From contig NZ_CP169244.1 in the NCBI RefSeq assembly GCF_041902385.1, forward strand, positions 3,224,001-3,288,000: a stretch of 64,000 nt of DNA, written 5' to 3'. Position numbers and translations under genes: made by a program. This document shows positions 26,876 to 38,414 of the stretch, in pieces. This DNA is from Arcticibacter sp041902385. GTDB taxonomy: Bacteria > Bacteroidota > Bacteroidia > Sphingobacteriales > Sphingobacteriaceae. Every line of letters starts with the position of its first letter. The first letter of the stretch is position 1. Below the pieces are notes generated by a model. The model did no database searches. It worked only from the letters and a program-made list of their open reading frames with translations, and was not told the origin of the DNA.

Positions 26876-28594
26876 CTAAGAAGTGGCTCTCAATTTCGTT
26901 ATTAACTCAAAATCAGCTGGAACGGTGAAGGAAAGCCGCTCTTTGGTTTTGGGGTGATTGAACTCGAGGTATTCGGCGTGCAGGAACAGGCGTGTGCTCT
27001 TGTTGCCATAAAGGTCGTCGCCAAGGATGGGGATGTTGAGTCCGAGAGGATGCGCGGCGTGCATCCTGAGCTGATGAGTGCGGCCGGTGATGGGATAAAA
27101 GTAAATGTACGTGAAGCCGTTCTCTCTTTTTTGAACTTCGTATCGCGTCTGGGCAGGCTTGCCATGTTCGTAACATACCACCTGGTGGGGGCGGTTGTCC
27201 AGATCGACACGAAGGGGAAGGTCAATGAGGCCGCTGTCCTGTTGAAGATTGCCGTCCAGTACGGCAAGGTACCTTTTTGATGCTGTTCTTTTGACAAACT
27301 GCTTTTGCAGGTACACGTAGCTTTCGTAGTTTTTTGCTACCAGTATAATCCCCGAGGTACTCTGATCTAAGCGGTGCACCAGTATTGCCTCCGGGTGCAA
27401 GCTCTGAATACGTGTCTGGACAGAATCGACCACATACTTGCCGGGTACCGAAAGAAATTCTGCCGGTTTGTTGATCACGATGATCTTCTCGTCTTCAAAA
27501 ACGATATCCATTTCCTTGCCATCCGCCGGATTGGCTTCAAGAGGATTGTCGTCAACAGAAAGGCCTTCAAGCATAAAGCCGAGTATTGGTCCGCATTTAC
27601 CCCTGCAGGCGGGGTAGAATTCTCCATGCCTGCGCACTTCAGATTTGGGAGATTGTCCCCACCAAAATTCGGCCATGGCAATAGGCTCCATATTATGTAA
27701 ATAGGCATATTGCAGAAGCTTGGGCGCTGCGCATTCACCTGCACCGGCAGGAGGGACGAGGCCGAGCTCGTCGGTGAAGATGGAAAGCAGGCTTTTCCAT
27801 TCCTTCTTTGCGTTCAGAAACCTGTAGCTGTCGAAAAGCTGTCTCTGAAGGCTTGCGGAGCGTTGTTTTCGTTCTTCTTTCAGCTGCTCGATCTTGAAGA
27901 GGTGGTCATTGATGTCTTTCTCAATGGCCTGAAGTTTATCCTGCCAGCTGGCGGTCAGCATCCTTAAGTCGAACTTTTGCTTCAGGCTCTCATTTTTAAG
28001 CTTCTCAAGCAAGGCTGCATATTCTTCTGCCGGCAGGGAAGTCTGTGCTTCCGTTCTTCGCTGCTGGCGTTCTTTCTTCCATACAGAGAGGTTTTTCTTT
28101 CTTGTGTTTATTTCGCCTGCGGCTATTCTCTGCATTTCCGTCAACTGCAGCTTCCGCGACAGGAACATGGAATCCTGCTCCAGCAAATCAACCTGGTCGT
28201 TGAGAGCAACGAGGTGTTTCAGTTCATTCAGATACATCCCGTTTTCCTGAAATACATCGTAGACGGGAGGTACGAAGTAAGGGTGTTGCCTGCCTTGCGC
28301 CAGTTTGCCAGAATAAGCGGCAAGAAATCCGAGCTGTCCTTCGTGTGTTCTGACGACAAGAACGCCGAACATCTTTCCGATCACCATACCATCATGATCA
28401 GGGTCAACGCCGAAGTTGTGTTCATTGTCGTAGGAGTTGTTCAGGAAATCCTGGACCTGAGAAGCGGCTATTCTTGCCAATGGATGAGCGTCGTAGCAAA
28501 AGGGATACGTAAACTTTTCAGGTAACGCTTCGTTCCAGTCGTCTTTGCTGAACAAGTGAAAGGCTTCCGCGCATATCGTCCCGTATTCCATCAC
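26876..28594 (-). CDS. RluA-family pseudouridine synthase with long N-terminal extension
   Basis: 572 residues. The C-terminal part (about 365-572) is the RluA catalytic domain, with the catalytic aspartate in HRLDQSTSG and the later segment GRTHQLRMHAAHPLGL. It converts uridines in rRNA or tRNA to pseudouridine. The first 350 or so residues are unusual: an N-terminal alpha/beta region (residues about 1-115), then a long coiled coil (about 120-265), then a cysteine- and proline-rich segment (YPACRGKCGPILGFMLEG). This extended RluA form is seen in Bacteroidota and some Proteobacteria. The target base cannot be named from sequence alone. Confidence 0.88.
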   Translation of the reverse strand: MMEYGTICAEAFHLFSKDDWNEALPEKFTYPFCYDAHPLARIAASQVQDFLNNSYDNEHNFGVDPDHDGMVIGKMFGVLVVRTHEGQLGFLAAYSGKLAQGRQHPYFVPPVYDVFQENGMYLNELKHLVALNDQVDLLEQDSMFLSRKLQLTEMQRIAAGEINTRKKNLSVWKKERQQRRTEAQTSLPAEEYAALLEKLKNESLKQKFDLRMLTASWQDKLQAIEKDINDHLFKIEQLKEERKQRSASLQRQLFDSYRFLNAKKEWKSLLSIFTDELGLVPPAGAGECAAPKLLQYAYLHNMEPIAMAEFWWGQSPKSEVRRHGEFYPACRGKCGPILGFMLEGLSVDDNPLEANPADGKEMDIVFEDEKIIVINKPAEFLSVPGKYVVDSVQTRIQSLHPEAILVHRLDQSTSGIILVAKNYESYVYLQKQFVKRTASKRYLAVLDGNLQQDSGLIDLPLRVDLDNRPHQVVCYEHGKPAQTRYEVQKRENGFTYIYFYPITGRTHQLRMHAAHPLGLNIPILGDDLYGNKSTRLFLHAEYLEFNHPKTKERLSFTVPADFELITKLRATS

Positions 28595-28620
28595 GCGAAA
28601 TTAGCTGTTTGCTGAAAATA

Positions 28621-28650
28621 TTGATGGAGCAAATAAAAAAAGTATTTTTG
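28621..28650 (+). promoter_or_regulatory. Bacteroidota-type promoter for the DUF3592-like gene
   Basis: A TTG at 28621-28623 (-33) and TATTTTTG at 28643-28650 (-7) are 19 bp apart, matching the Bacteroidota consensus. The ATG at 28669 lies 18 bp further on, so the leader is short. Confidence 0.65.
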
Positions 28651-28668
28651 CAGCCCTGAACGACTACT

Positions 28669-29640
28669 ATGAAGCGTTTTTTCGCACTTTTCTGGATACT
28701 GTTTATCCTGTACTTTATTTTTGCACATCCTGCCATTATCTACTACCATACTGACTACTCGCGTGGTAATCTTGTTGAAGTCAATCCCAGCATCGCTTTC
28801 TTTTATCTTGGCTTAAGCGTACTGCTCTGGGGCGTTGTCTTTCTTTTTACCTTCTTTCTTTTGATCAAGAATTCCTTTGTTGCCAGGGGCCGAATGGAGA
28901 AACTTATGCTGGAAGGAAAAAGGCTAAATGCCCGGATCGTGGGAGTGAAGCCGGAGGGTAAGCAGGCACCAAACGAGACATCACGCTTGCTTACGCTCGA
29001 GTTTGAGAATCTGGAAGGCGAGACGGTAAGGCATGATCTGCAAGTGCAGGATTCAGAGTCAGACGAGGGACGGTATGCGACTGGAAAGACTGTGTACCTG
29101 CGGCTGGATGAGTCCCTTAAAAAGGCTCCTTATGTGGTATTGGAAGGGAGCGTCGGCAAAGTAAGGCCCTGGTATTTTCTGATTTGGACGCTCTTTCTTG
29201 CCGCAGTTCTATATTATTATAACTTTTCTTATGATCTGGAGAATGCGGGCTACGGATGGCGTTTTATGACCCTGGGGCATCCCCTTATTGTTTCTCCCGG
29301 CTGTATTGTCTTTTTTACTGCCATTGTTTACCTTTTTCTGCGGTTCCTGATCTTTCCAAAAATGAATATAGGCAGGGGGACCTACGTGCTGAAATTCAAA
29401 GGTCGGCGTGCCAGAGCAAAGGTTACGAACGTTACGCAGACAGGCACGTACATCAACGAGCAGCCGGAAGTAAAATTTGACGTGGAGTTTGAGGCCGGCG
29501 GCCAGGTCCGTCGTTCAACAATAACTAAGATCGTGCCGCTTGTAGATATTGGCCTCGTTAAGACTGAGTCAGAAAAGACTGTCTTTTATGATCCGAAGGA
29601 GCAAACAAACGTGCTATTTGAGGAGGATGTGAACTCATGA
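28669..29640 (+). CDS. Membrane protein with DUF3592-like domains
   Basis: 323 residues with about four membrane segments: near 4-22, 44-66, 165-185 and 205-230. Two soluble stretches each carry the small beta domain seen in DUF3592 proteins (for example RLNARIVGVKPEGKQAPNET and RARAKVTNVTQTGTYINEQP). The function of such proteins is not known. The stop codon overlaps the start of the lipoprotein gene by 4 bp (ATGA), so the two are translationally coupled and probably act together at the cell envelope. Confidence 0.8.
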   Translation: MKRFFALFWILFILYFIFAHPAIIYYHTDYSRGNLVEVNPSIAFFYLGLSVLLWGVVFLFTFFLLIKNSFVARGRMEKLMLEGKRLNARIVGVKPEGKQAPNETSRLLTLEFENLEGETVRHDLQVQDSESDEGRYATGKTVYLRLDESLKKAPYVVLEGSVGKVRPWYFLIWTLFLAAVLYYYNFSYDLENAGYGWRFMTLGHPLIVSPGCIVFFTAIVYLFLRFLIFPKMNIGRGTYVLKFKGRRARAKVTNVTQTGTYINEQPEVKFDVEFEAGGQVRRSTITKIVPLVDIGLVKTESEKTVFYDPKEQTNVLFEEDVNS

Positions 29641-30304
29641 TCGTTATGATAAAGAGAAAAAATGCGCTTTTAATACTTTTGGGGCTGAGCCTGACTTTCA
29701 GTTCCTGCGAGAAGTTTCGGAAATCAATTCAGGATACAAAGGCAGGACCGGTGCTTGATAACAAAGCATCCCGGTCAGGTACTCAGGACACAGGGGTTGT
29801 TTCTGAGCAGACACGGGAGAGCCAGGAAGAGAAGCGTGGGTTTGCAGGAGATGTTTCGGAGCTGCGTCAAGCAGAAGAGCTCCTTCGTAACCTTCCGAAG
29901 CTGAAGGGAAAAAAGTAGCGGTGTACCAGTCTATTCATTTTTATGATAACTACCGGATATTGTTGCGTATTCAGAACCCTGATACACTAAAATACGTGGA
30001 TGAGTATTACTACCGGAACGGGATATGGGAAGGGCCAAACCCATTGGTGCTGTCAAAGTCTGTCGATGTGGAGAAAGACCTGGTAAGTCTTGATAAAATT
30101 CCTTTTAAAAACGCGGCTCATGTATATCAAGCTATGAAGGAAAAGATGACCGAGATTGGAAGTGGATCGACTGATTACACGGTTTATGTCGTGACGTATA
30201 ACAATAAGATAAGATGGTATCCGCGAACTATCTCGAACACCAGGGAGAGATTTTCGATCGAGTATAACGAAGACGGGACCCTGCGCTCTTTTGAGCAGGA
30301 TTAG
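29637..30304 (+). pseudogene. Lipoprotein of unknown function, apparent -1 frameshift
   Basis: The first frame is a lipoprotein: hydrophobic signal LLILLGLSLTFSSC with a lipobox cysteine near residue 25, then a polar linker to LPKLKGKK and a stop at 29918. The second frame continues VAVYQSIHFYDNYRILLRIQ to 30304. One more A in the A6 run at 29909-29914 fuses them (LKGKKVAVYQSIHFYDN), giving about 222 residues. The C-terminal domain (YVDEYYYRNGIWEGPNPLVL) is a beta-rich domain found in Bacteroidota lipoproteins with no assigned role. It is the second gene of a two-gene operon with the DUF3592-like gene. Confidence 0.75.
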
Positions 30305-30329
30305 AGACGTTGCCGATGAAATGGCAAGT

Positions 30330-31805
30330 TTACTTCGCGCCTCCTTTTCGCCGTTTCCTTATCTCCTGTGGGGGATACAGGTAGTTCTTAAAAAAGTTAT
30401 AAAGACAGGTTAACGACGAGTCTGTTTGAGGGATTGAATGTCCCGTGCCATAATTGAAAAGTATGGAGTTTGGTACTTTTAATGAATCGAGCTGACTTTT
30501 GAACCGGGTAACCTGATCCTGATAATAACGTTCATCGTCGGTATTATAGAAGAACAGGACTGGCGCGGTGGCAGACGTTTTAGCAAGGTAACTGGCGCCC
30601 ATACTTTCCCACAGGGCGTAATTCTGATCGAGCGGCCCCCATGCCCAGGGGCATCTTATTTCCAAATTAGAATCTCCATCGTTGGGTACGTGGTAAATCC
30701 ACGTGTAGTTGAAGACACCAGGACCGAGGGCGGCAGCTTGCACCGCATCTGATACGCCGTGATTAAATCCTGCGTTTTCAAATTCGGCTACCTTCCGGTC
30801 CCCGATAGCAAGAGAGCCGGCAGTAGAGCCACGGGAAAAGCCGAATATGCCGATTCTGCCTGAGAGCCCCATTCCTCTTCCCAGAGCACGAAGCGTGCGG
30901 ATAGCCGACTTTACCTTTCGCACGGCATCGGGATTGGTCTCATATGATTTGTATGTGTCGTTCTTCCCGCCCTTTGGTTTGCCTTTTCCCCATGGGCAAT
31001 ATTTGGGGTGATCAGCTATTGCCCATGCCATGCCTTCAGCAGGGGCCCCTTCGAGAAATGAGTCATTAAAGCCAGCCAGTGTGTTGCCAAGATGCAGTCT
31101 TTGGTCCTTATTGGCATCAGTGAGCATCTTTTTCCCTGCGTCGTAGGTAGCGTAGCTGTTTGAGTATGAGAAAGACAGGATGGTAGAAACTGCGGTGGAA
31201 GGGTTAGCCGGATAAATGATGTCCATGTGCAGCATGTCGCCTTTTGTGTACTCTTCAGGCGTGTTATAAACACCCGGATCATCTTCGAAGTAGGGAACGT
31301 TCCGGGCAATGCGATAGCCTTCAAAAAGTACATAGGACTGGTAACGCGAGCAATTCTGCAGTCCGCAGAAGCTGCCAGCTGCAATCGAGTCGTTAATGGC
31401 GATGATCTCAGCATTAATCTTTGGACTGATGGTGTTGGGATGTTTCCGGTAATCTATTTCAATTACCCGGTAGCCTTGCGATAGAAGCCATTTGACGTTC
31501 TGAGGATTGGTGTTTCTTCCGATTTTTTTCACCCTCAGGTTTTCCAGGTATACAACGGTGATGTAGTTGCCCGCGTAGTCTTTCGCCGGGCGGGGCGATT
31601 CCTTTACTGTATATCGGGCGGGCTCACCCGTTGTCATGCTCAACCATGTTCCTGCTGTAGTACCGGCAGTTGAATCAATGGCTGCCAGGAGCAGAGCAGC
31701 TAAAGCGAGCAGCTGAGTAAAGTGCCGGGAGGCTCTGTCCGAATAGTTTTTAACAGAACGGAGGAAAAAAGAGTGCAGCTGTCCTCTGTTTATTTGATAT
31801 TGCAT
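30330..31805 (-). CDS. Secreted alpha/beta hydrolase
   Basis: 491 residues with an N-terminal signal region (hydrophobic segment about 33-44). The fold carries a nucleophile serine in GIFGFSRGSTAGSLA (about residue 326), a probable acid in FYNTDDERYY and a histidine in NYGTGHSIP. Its substrate is unknown; sequences of this kind are annotated as esterases or xylan-esterase-like proteins. It is transcribed away from the hybrid two-component system, with a 195-bp shared upstream region, so it may belong to the same regulon as the neighbouring susC/susD pair. Confidence 0.78.
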   Translation of the reverse strand: MQYQINRGQLHSFFLRSVKNYSDRASRHFTQLLALAALLLAAIDSTAGTTAGTWLSMTTGEPARYTVKESPRPAKDYAGNYITVVYLENLRVKKIGRNTNPQNVKWLLSQGYRVIEIDYRKHPNTISPKINAEIIAINDSIAAGSFCGLQNCSRYQSYVLFEGYRIARNVPYFEDDPGVYNTPEEYTKGDMLHMDIIYPANPSTAVSTILSFSYSNSYATYDAGKKMLTDANKDQRLHLGNTLAGFNDSFLEGAPAEGMAWAIADHPKYCPWGKGKPKGGKNDTYKSYETNPDAVRKVKSAIRTLRALGRGMGLSGRIGIFGFSRGSTAGSLAIGDRKVAEFENAGFNHGVSDAVQAAALGPGVFNYTWIYHVPNDGDSNLEIRCPWAWGPLDQNYALWESMGASYLAKTSATAPVLFFYNTDDERYYQDQVTRFKSQLDSLKVPNSILFNYGTGHSIPQTDSSLTCLYNFFKNYLYPPQEIRKRRKGGAK

Positions 31806-32000
31806 CTGAAGAACATCATTTTTTGCTGCGAAAATAACTATTTCTGCACACGGATCTTTCGTTTATAATGAAGCAGACTCAATTCCACTCCTTTAAAGGC
31901 CTCAGCATGGCGGTCCCTTTTTCTTTTATGCAATCTGTTGCACAATCCTTAACTTTAGTGCCGCTGATCAACTTGTATTTGAAATCTAGCCAATTAGAGC

Positions 32001-35000
32001 ATGGGCAGAATAGCCGTTTTTAGAATGTTGTATGAATGCACCCTTCAGAGAGGGGTGCAAGGGTGTTTAAGATTGACGGGCCTCTTTACCGTACTGTTTT
32101 GTTTTTCTCTCCGGCCGGCAGCCGCTCAGGATCCTGAGTTCAATTTTATGAATATGGGAAGCCGGGACGGCTTGTCATCTAATACCGTCAATGCAATCCT
32201 TAAAGATCGCTATGGATATATGTGGTTTGCAACCGATGACGGATTGAACAAATTCGACGGAAGTCATTTTACTATCTATCGTCACGACCCAGGGGATGGG
32301 GGCAGCATTTCTTCAAATGATGTTCTGGACATTCACGAAGACCGGAAGGGCAACCTTTGGATCGGTACGGGGGCAGGACTGGAAATGTATAATCGCAAGA
32401 AAGACAACTTCGTCAAGTATTTCAAGGATGCAAACAATCCGGTTACCTCAATTTGCAGCGACCACTCGGGGCGAATATGGGCAGCCGGGTATCACGGAGT
32501 GTCTGTCTGGGACGCTTCGAGCGGTAGAAGGCTTCGTCTTGATTTTAAAGCTGCCGGGGTGCACACTCTATTAACTGGTGCCATTATCAGGTTGTTCTGC
32601 GATAGTAAAGACCGGGTATGGGCGGGTACAAGTCACGGGCTTTATGTCTACTCAAACCAGAAGAAGACTTTTACAAAGTTCGGTCAGGAGGATGCCGGTC
32701 GCTCCGGTTTATCGGGCAAGATAGTAAGAGCTATCTGCGAAGATCGTTTCGGTACTATTTGGATCGGGACCGATAATGGCTTAAACCGACTCCGGCCAGA
32801 CACTCAAACCTTTGATACGTATCGAAACCGTGCTGATGATCCGTTCACCCTGAGCAGCGATATTATTTATTCTGTTGCGGCTGATTCGAATGGCGACCTA
32901 TGGGTGGGGACCGAAGAAGGGCTTAGTATTCTAAACCGAACCACTGGAAAGGTGAAGCGTATTGAGCCAAGCGAGCGCAATAAGTACGGGCTGCTTGGGA
33001 AGTCGGTTAAGGCAATTCTGGTCGATCAGCATGGCGTGTACTGGGTCGCTACATTCAGGAATGGAGTGAATAAATATGATAAAAACCTGGCGTTCTTTAA
33101 CTTCAGGCAAAGTAATGTATTCGATCCTAACGGACTCAGTGCACCTGTAGTAACGTCATTTGCTCCCGGGCCGGCGGGAAAGGTTTATATAGGGACGGAC
33201 GGGGGAGGTCTGAACCTGTTCGATCCTGCAAGCGGTATTTTTAATCATATACCACTCTCAAACATCGTGCGAGGTCAGGGGTTGCAGATCCTGACAATGG
33301 AAAAGGTCGGTTCTGAGGTGTGGATCGGCACGTTCCTGCACGGGGTGTTTGTCCTTGACACCCGCACCGGAAAGAGCAGGCAGCTTCGAAAGGCTTCCGG
33401 CGGTATAAGTGGAAATGATATTTTTTGTATCAAAAAGGATAGCAGGGGGAATGTTTGGATCGGTACCAACGGACAGGGGCTCGATTGCTATTTCCCTGAT
33501 GAGAATGTGTTCAGACACTTTAGCAGTAATGAGACGGGCGGCAGACGGATTGAAACTAATGGGTTCATCCGGGCAATAGAAGAGGATAGCAAAGGCAACT
33601 TGTGGATAGGATCGAACGGGTCGGGCATTACTGTTTATAATCCCGTTACCGGGCACTGGAAGGTCTTAAATCAGGAGAATAGTAAACTGCCCAGTAATAA
33701 AGTAGCTTCAATTACAGCGGGATCCGATGGCTCAATATGGGTGGGAACGGGTGGAGGAGGCCTTTCGCGTTATGATGATAAAAGATCCCAGTTTATTTCA
33801 TATTCTGAAAAGAACGGTCTGGCAAACGGAGTGATCTATAAGATACTGGAGGATAGGCTCGGCAAAATATGGGTAAGTACGAACAAAGGGCTAAGCTGTT
33901 TTGACCGAAAAAAAGAACGGTTTATTAACTATTCATACCATAATGGATTGCAGCGCAGTCCCTTCGTTTCGGGGGCCGGGGTCAAACTTGTGGATGGAAC
34001 ACTATTCTTCGGCGGAGTAGAGGGCTTCAATTTCTTTAAGCCGGAGAAGCTTCGGGTGAATAAGAACGTTCCGGCAGTTGTTCTGACTGACCTGAAGGTG
34101 TCCAATCAGAGTGTAATACCGTCAGAAGATGCTGAAATCACGGAGAATATATCAGTGGCGCGCGAAATACGTCTGGATTACAAACAAAATTTTTCCCTCA
34201 GTTTTGTTGCTTTAAATTACACTTCGCCAGAGGAGAACAGGTATCTGTACAAGCTTGACAACTTTGATAAAGACTGGAATAAGGTTGGTCCGGTAAATAC
34301 GGCGGTTTATACGAATCTCGATCCTGGCGAGTACCTTTTTAAAGTGAAGGCGACAACGGATTCGGGCGACTGGAGTACCGGAGTTACGACGATCAGAGTG
34401 ATCGTCAGACCGCCGTTCTGGCTCACTTATTATGCTTATGGCTTTTATTTTGTGCTCATTGGTTTTATGCTTTGGTACCTGCGCTACCGCGGCATCCAGA
34501 AACTTAAAGCACGGTTTGCGCTGGAACAGGAGCGTTTAAGAGTGCAGCAGCAGATCGAACAGGAGCGCCGGGAAGCAGAGCGGGTTCATGAGTTTGATCA
34601 ATTAAGGATCAAGTTCCTTACCAACCTGAGCCACGAATTCAGAACGCCGATCTCCCTGATTATTGGCCCTGTCGAAGAGCTTCTTCAGCAGGAAACGAGC
34701 AGACACAAGTCGGACCGGTTGGGCATGATCAGACGAAATGCGAGAAGACTGCTGAACCTGGTAAACGAGCTTTTAGACTTTAGAAATATGGAGCAGAAAG
34801 AACTTCGTCTTAATGCTCGGGAGGGAGATTTGATCTCTTTTGCCAGAGATGTCGCCGATTCTTTCCGTGATCTTTCCGAACGCAAGAAAATCCATTTTGA
34901 GTTCAGGAGTTCGCTGAGGGATTTCTTTACTTTTTTTGATCATGACAAAATAGAAAGGGTATTTTTCAATCTCCTCTCTAATGCCTTTAAGTTTACCTTA

Positions 35001-36151
35001 CCCGGGGAGAGGTGACGCTCAGTATTGAAACTGCTGGAGACAGGGAAGGCGTCCTGATTAAGATTAGTGATACGGGTATCGGGATTCAGGAGAAAGAGCG
35101 AATGAAAGTGTTTGACAGGTTCTTTCAGGCGGAAACGGCTGCCGCTGTTCTGAATCAGGGAAGCGGTATCGGCCTGTCCATCACCAAAGAGTTTGTTTCA
35201 CTCCACGGCGGCACAATCGACGTTCAAAGCATCGAGGGGAAAGGCTCCGCTTTCATTATTCATTTACCTCTTCGAAAGATAGAAGATGACTTTGTACTGG
35301 AAGAGGATGCAGTTATACAAATAGCAGATGAGACCGGCGAGGCTGACCAGGATCTTTCCTCTCCCTCGTCTCCAGCGACGTTGCCTGTAGTCCTTCTGGT
35401 GGAGGATAATGAGGACTTTCGGTTTTATCTTAAGGAGAATCTCAAGACGGCGTACCGGGTAATAGAAGCGGCCAATGGAAAGGAGGGCTGGCAGAAAGTT
35501 CTGGCGGCTCACCCCCAGGTTGTGATTAGCGATATCAGTATGCCCTACCTTAATGGGATAGACCTTTGCGGTAAAATCAAGTCGGACAAGAGGACTTGTC
35601 ATATTCCCGTCTTGCTGCTAACGGCGCTGAGCGCGGAGGAAGAGCAAGTTCAGGGATTGAAGATAGGGGCAGATGACTATATGACCAAGCCCTGTAATTT
35701 CTCAATCCTGGACCTCAAGATACGCAACTTGTTAGCACTGAATGAACGGCTTAAAGCTACATACAGCAAACAGATAAAAGTTGCTGCCCCTGAAGTAAAA
35801 GTCGAATCGGACGGGGAGAAGCTGCTGAACAAAGTGATTCGTTATATAGACGAGAATCTCACGAACCCTCAGCTTTCGGTAGAGATACTGGCTAAGGAGC
35901 TTGGGATGAGCAGAGGATCTCTTTACACCAAAATGCTTGAGCTCACAGGTGAAACTCCTGTCGAGTTTATAAGGTCAGTAAAGCTCGACCGGGCAGCAGT
36001 CCTTCTGGAAAAAAGTGATATGAACGTTGCTCAGGTCAGCTATTCAGTTGGCTTTGCCACGCCAAACTATTTTGCACGATCCTTCAGAAACCGGTTCAAT
36101 ATGCAGCCATCTGAATATATTAGTCTGAAGAGGAACAGCGAGAAGAAGTGA
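32001..36151 (+). pseudogene. Hybrid two-component system (propeller sensor kinase, receiver, AraC), apparent -1 frameshift
   Basis: One protein of about 1383 residues in two frames. It has a signal peptide, two-component propeller repeats (repeated GNLWIGT/WVGT motifs, about 60-690), a Y_Y_Y domain and one membrane helix (about 810-828). A HisKA domain follows with the phospho-histidine in NLSHEFRTP (about 877), then HATPase, a receiver (phospho-acceptor Asp in VVISDISMPYLNG, about 1177) and an AraC output domain. The break is in the ATPase domain: adding one G to the G4 run 35004-35007 turns LPGER-stop into LPGGEVTLSIETAG. Such proteins sense a glycan fragment in the periplasm and activate a polysaccharide-utilisation locus, here probably the convergent susC/susD pair. 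Confidence 0.9.
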
Positions 36152-36389
36152 GATTTAGGCGTCTGGGAACTATAAGAAAAGTTTGGCGAATGATGGCGAC
36201 AAAGATAGACGTGAGTAAGTCGGCTGTTTTCTGTTCATAAAAAGGAGCGGAAAAAGGATGTGTTGAACTGCGCGAAGAAAAACGACGTGAGATAGACTTG
36301 CACAGAAACCAGCTGGAGGGGTGCGGATCTAAGCGTGAAGAAGCGATTGCATTGAGGCGCCTGGAAAACTATACTGGTATCAGTAAAGC

Positions 36390-36427
36390 AAAGAAGGCCG
36401 CCTGGAAAATCCCGAGCGGCCTTCTTT
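36390..36427. terminator. Bidirectional terminator between hybrid regulator and susD
   Basis: AAAGAAGGCCGC pairs perfectly with GCGGCCTTCTTT across a 14-base loop; T or A runs on either side suit both strands. It separates the two convergent transcription units. Confidence 0.85.
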
Positions 36428-36448
36428 GTATTGTTATTGCGGCTAAGT

Positions 36449-38403
36449 CTAATTATAGCCCGGATTCTGATATTTAGCTTTCTCGTCAGGAGTTGCATCC
36501 ATTGCGTCGAGCTGTTGAACCTGGGGGATCGGCCGGAGGTAATGGAACTTCTCTATGGTACGATTAACTGTCATAGGCGTGTGCGCCCCTTTTTGTCCCC
36601 GCATATTCTATATGAGCCGGCAACCTCCGCCCATTTCTGTGTGCGTACCAGGTCATACCAGCGGTATCCTTCTCCGTAATATTCGCGAGAGCGTTCAGCC
36701 AGAATGTAATCAATCGTTATGGTCGCGGGGGTGGCACTTGTCATCGCTGCGCTGTTATCTTCCACTTTTGCAGCATTTCCGTTATTATTCCAGCGCCATT
36801 TTCCCGCGCGCGCGCGGATCACATTGATGAGGTCTCTCGCTGTCTGGTTTGCTTTGGTTGCAGCTCCTTTTACCGCAGCTTCTGCGGCGATGAAGTACAG
36901 CTCTGAAAATTTCGCTATGTTGAACGGACGTGTGCTCCCTGCGTTAGGCTGTCCTAAACCGCCCGCGTTATCTGTTCTGTATGGTCCAATTTTCCAAAGC
37001 CCGGGATAAACGATCCTGCTAATCCCCTCGGGCGATATGACATAGTCTGCGCGTCCAGGCAGAGTTCCGGCGCCGATATTACTCCTGCCTGCTTCACCTT
37101 CTCTCGGGTAGCTAATCGGAGTTGCTGGTTCCTCATCCAGGAATGTTAAAATTGCCTCCCCAGGACGAACGGGCATGTTGTTCGCATTGTTTAAAAACGC
37201 GTCTGTTACTTTTGCTTTGTCCCAGTTACCGCGGTACACGGTTGTAAACGTGCCGTCATATCTGGAGTCACGCGTTTTGTCGGAGAATGTGTTGGTAATG
37301 ACGCCAATAGGCGGACACATACGTGTCCACGGGCGTCCCAGGTGCTGCTCTGCTTCGCGCTGAACAGAGCCGACAGCGGTTCCGTCGGCCTTATAGCTCC
37401 TTAGGTCAGGATAGTTCCAGGTCATCATCCAGCTCGCAAAATTATCAAAATCACTACCGTTTGCATAGGTAAGGCTACTGCCATTATAATACTCACTGCT
37501 TTCTGTATGGTCCGCGTAAAGCAGAATTTCTTTGTTGCGGTCGTTCTGGGCCAGATTAACGTCATAATAAGTAGCCTGTAATCCGAAAGGGCCCGGATCT
37601 GCTATGGCTGCTGTAGCTATATCGTAAGCCTGCTGGAAATACCATTGTGCATTATGTCCATCCGGATCAGTACGCGCAGCCTCAGGATAAGTTGGAATGC
37701 CGTTAGGGTTTTCCAGCCACCAGCCATAGGTCAGATAAGCTTTTGCGAGGTACAAACGTGCAAGAGTTTTGGTTGCACCTCCTGTCACTCGTCCGGTCGC
37801 AGGCAGGTCATTGACCGCTTTTAAAAGGTCGGGGAATATCGCTTTGGTGTAAACTTCAGGCACAGTGTTCCGGACGGAAGTTCTTACCGGGTTCGTGTTA
37901 AACTTCAGCTCACCAGCCCCTAAATCCAAAGATACGCCTCCGAATGTTTGCACAAGCATGAAGTAGTCAAATGCTCGAAAGAATCGGGCTTCAGCGACAA
38001 TAGCGTCTGATATTCCCCCGGCTGCTTGCGCATTCTCAATTACACCGTTTGCTGTGTTGATATTGGAGAAAGCGGGTTTCCACAGCACGTCTGCCCGGCT
38101 GCTGCTCGCCGTTATCTGGCCGGCACCTGAAAGATCGAGATCTTTGAAGTTGGGGTCTGCGCTCTGCCCATAGGTGGCCTCGTCGGTGCCTGTTTGAGAG
38201 GCGTTATAGAAGTAGCCCTGGCCATATATGTAACGAAGGTGGCCATACATCGATGTTACTCCTCCCAGAACCCCTCGTTCTGTTTTGAAAAAGTCCGGGG
38301 TGTAGATACTCCGCGGTTGTTCATCCAGTATGTCCGAGCATCCTGCAAGGAACAAGGCCGTCACTGCCGTTCCTATAAAAGCTTTTATATGTATTCGTTT
38401 CAT
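36449..38403 (-). CDS. SusD-family outer-membrane lipoprotein, frameshifted near the C-terminus
   Basis: SusD/RagB glycan-binding lipoprotein that caps the SusC channel. The lipobox is LFLAGCSDIL (cysteine about 22), and the family's helical repeats and C-terminal SRE(Y)YGEGYRWYDLVR motif are present. The frame ends early at 36571. One more base in the C4 run 36586-36589 (plus strand) restores DKKGAHTPMTVNRTIEKFHY and the typical ending KYQNPGYN at a stop at 36449-36451, for about 651 residues. It is encoded 11 bp after susC. The glycan is unknown. Confidence 0.88.
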
Positions 38404-38414
38404 ATTCTCAAAGA

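Noticed and set aside
26731..26928. 65-codon frame between the toxin gene and the pseudouridine synthase gene
   Set aside because: It overlaps the end of the synthase gene on the other strand, and has no family similarity or upstream signal.
29921..30304. Separate GTG-started gene after the lipoprotein
   Set aside because: It is better explained as the C-terminal part of the lipoprotein, joined by a single missing A.
35012..36151. Separate response regulator with ATPase remnant
   Set aside because: It begins in the middle of the ATPase domain and joins the preceding frame exactly with one more G, so it is the second part of the hybrid regulator.
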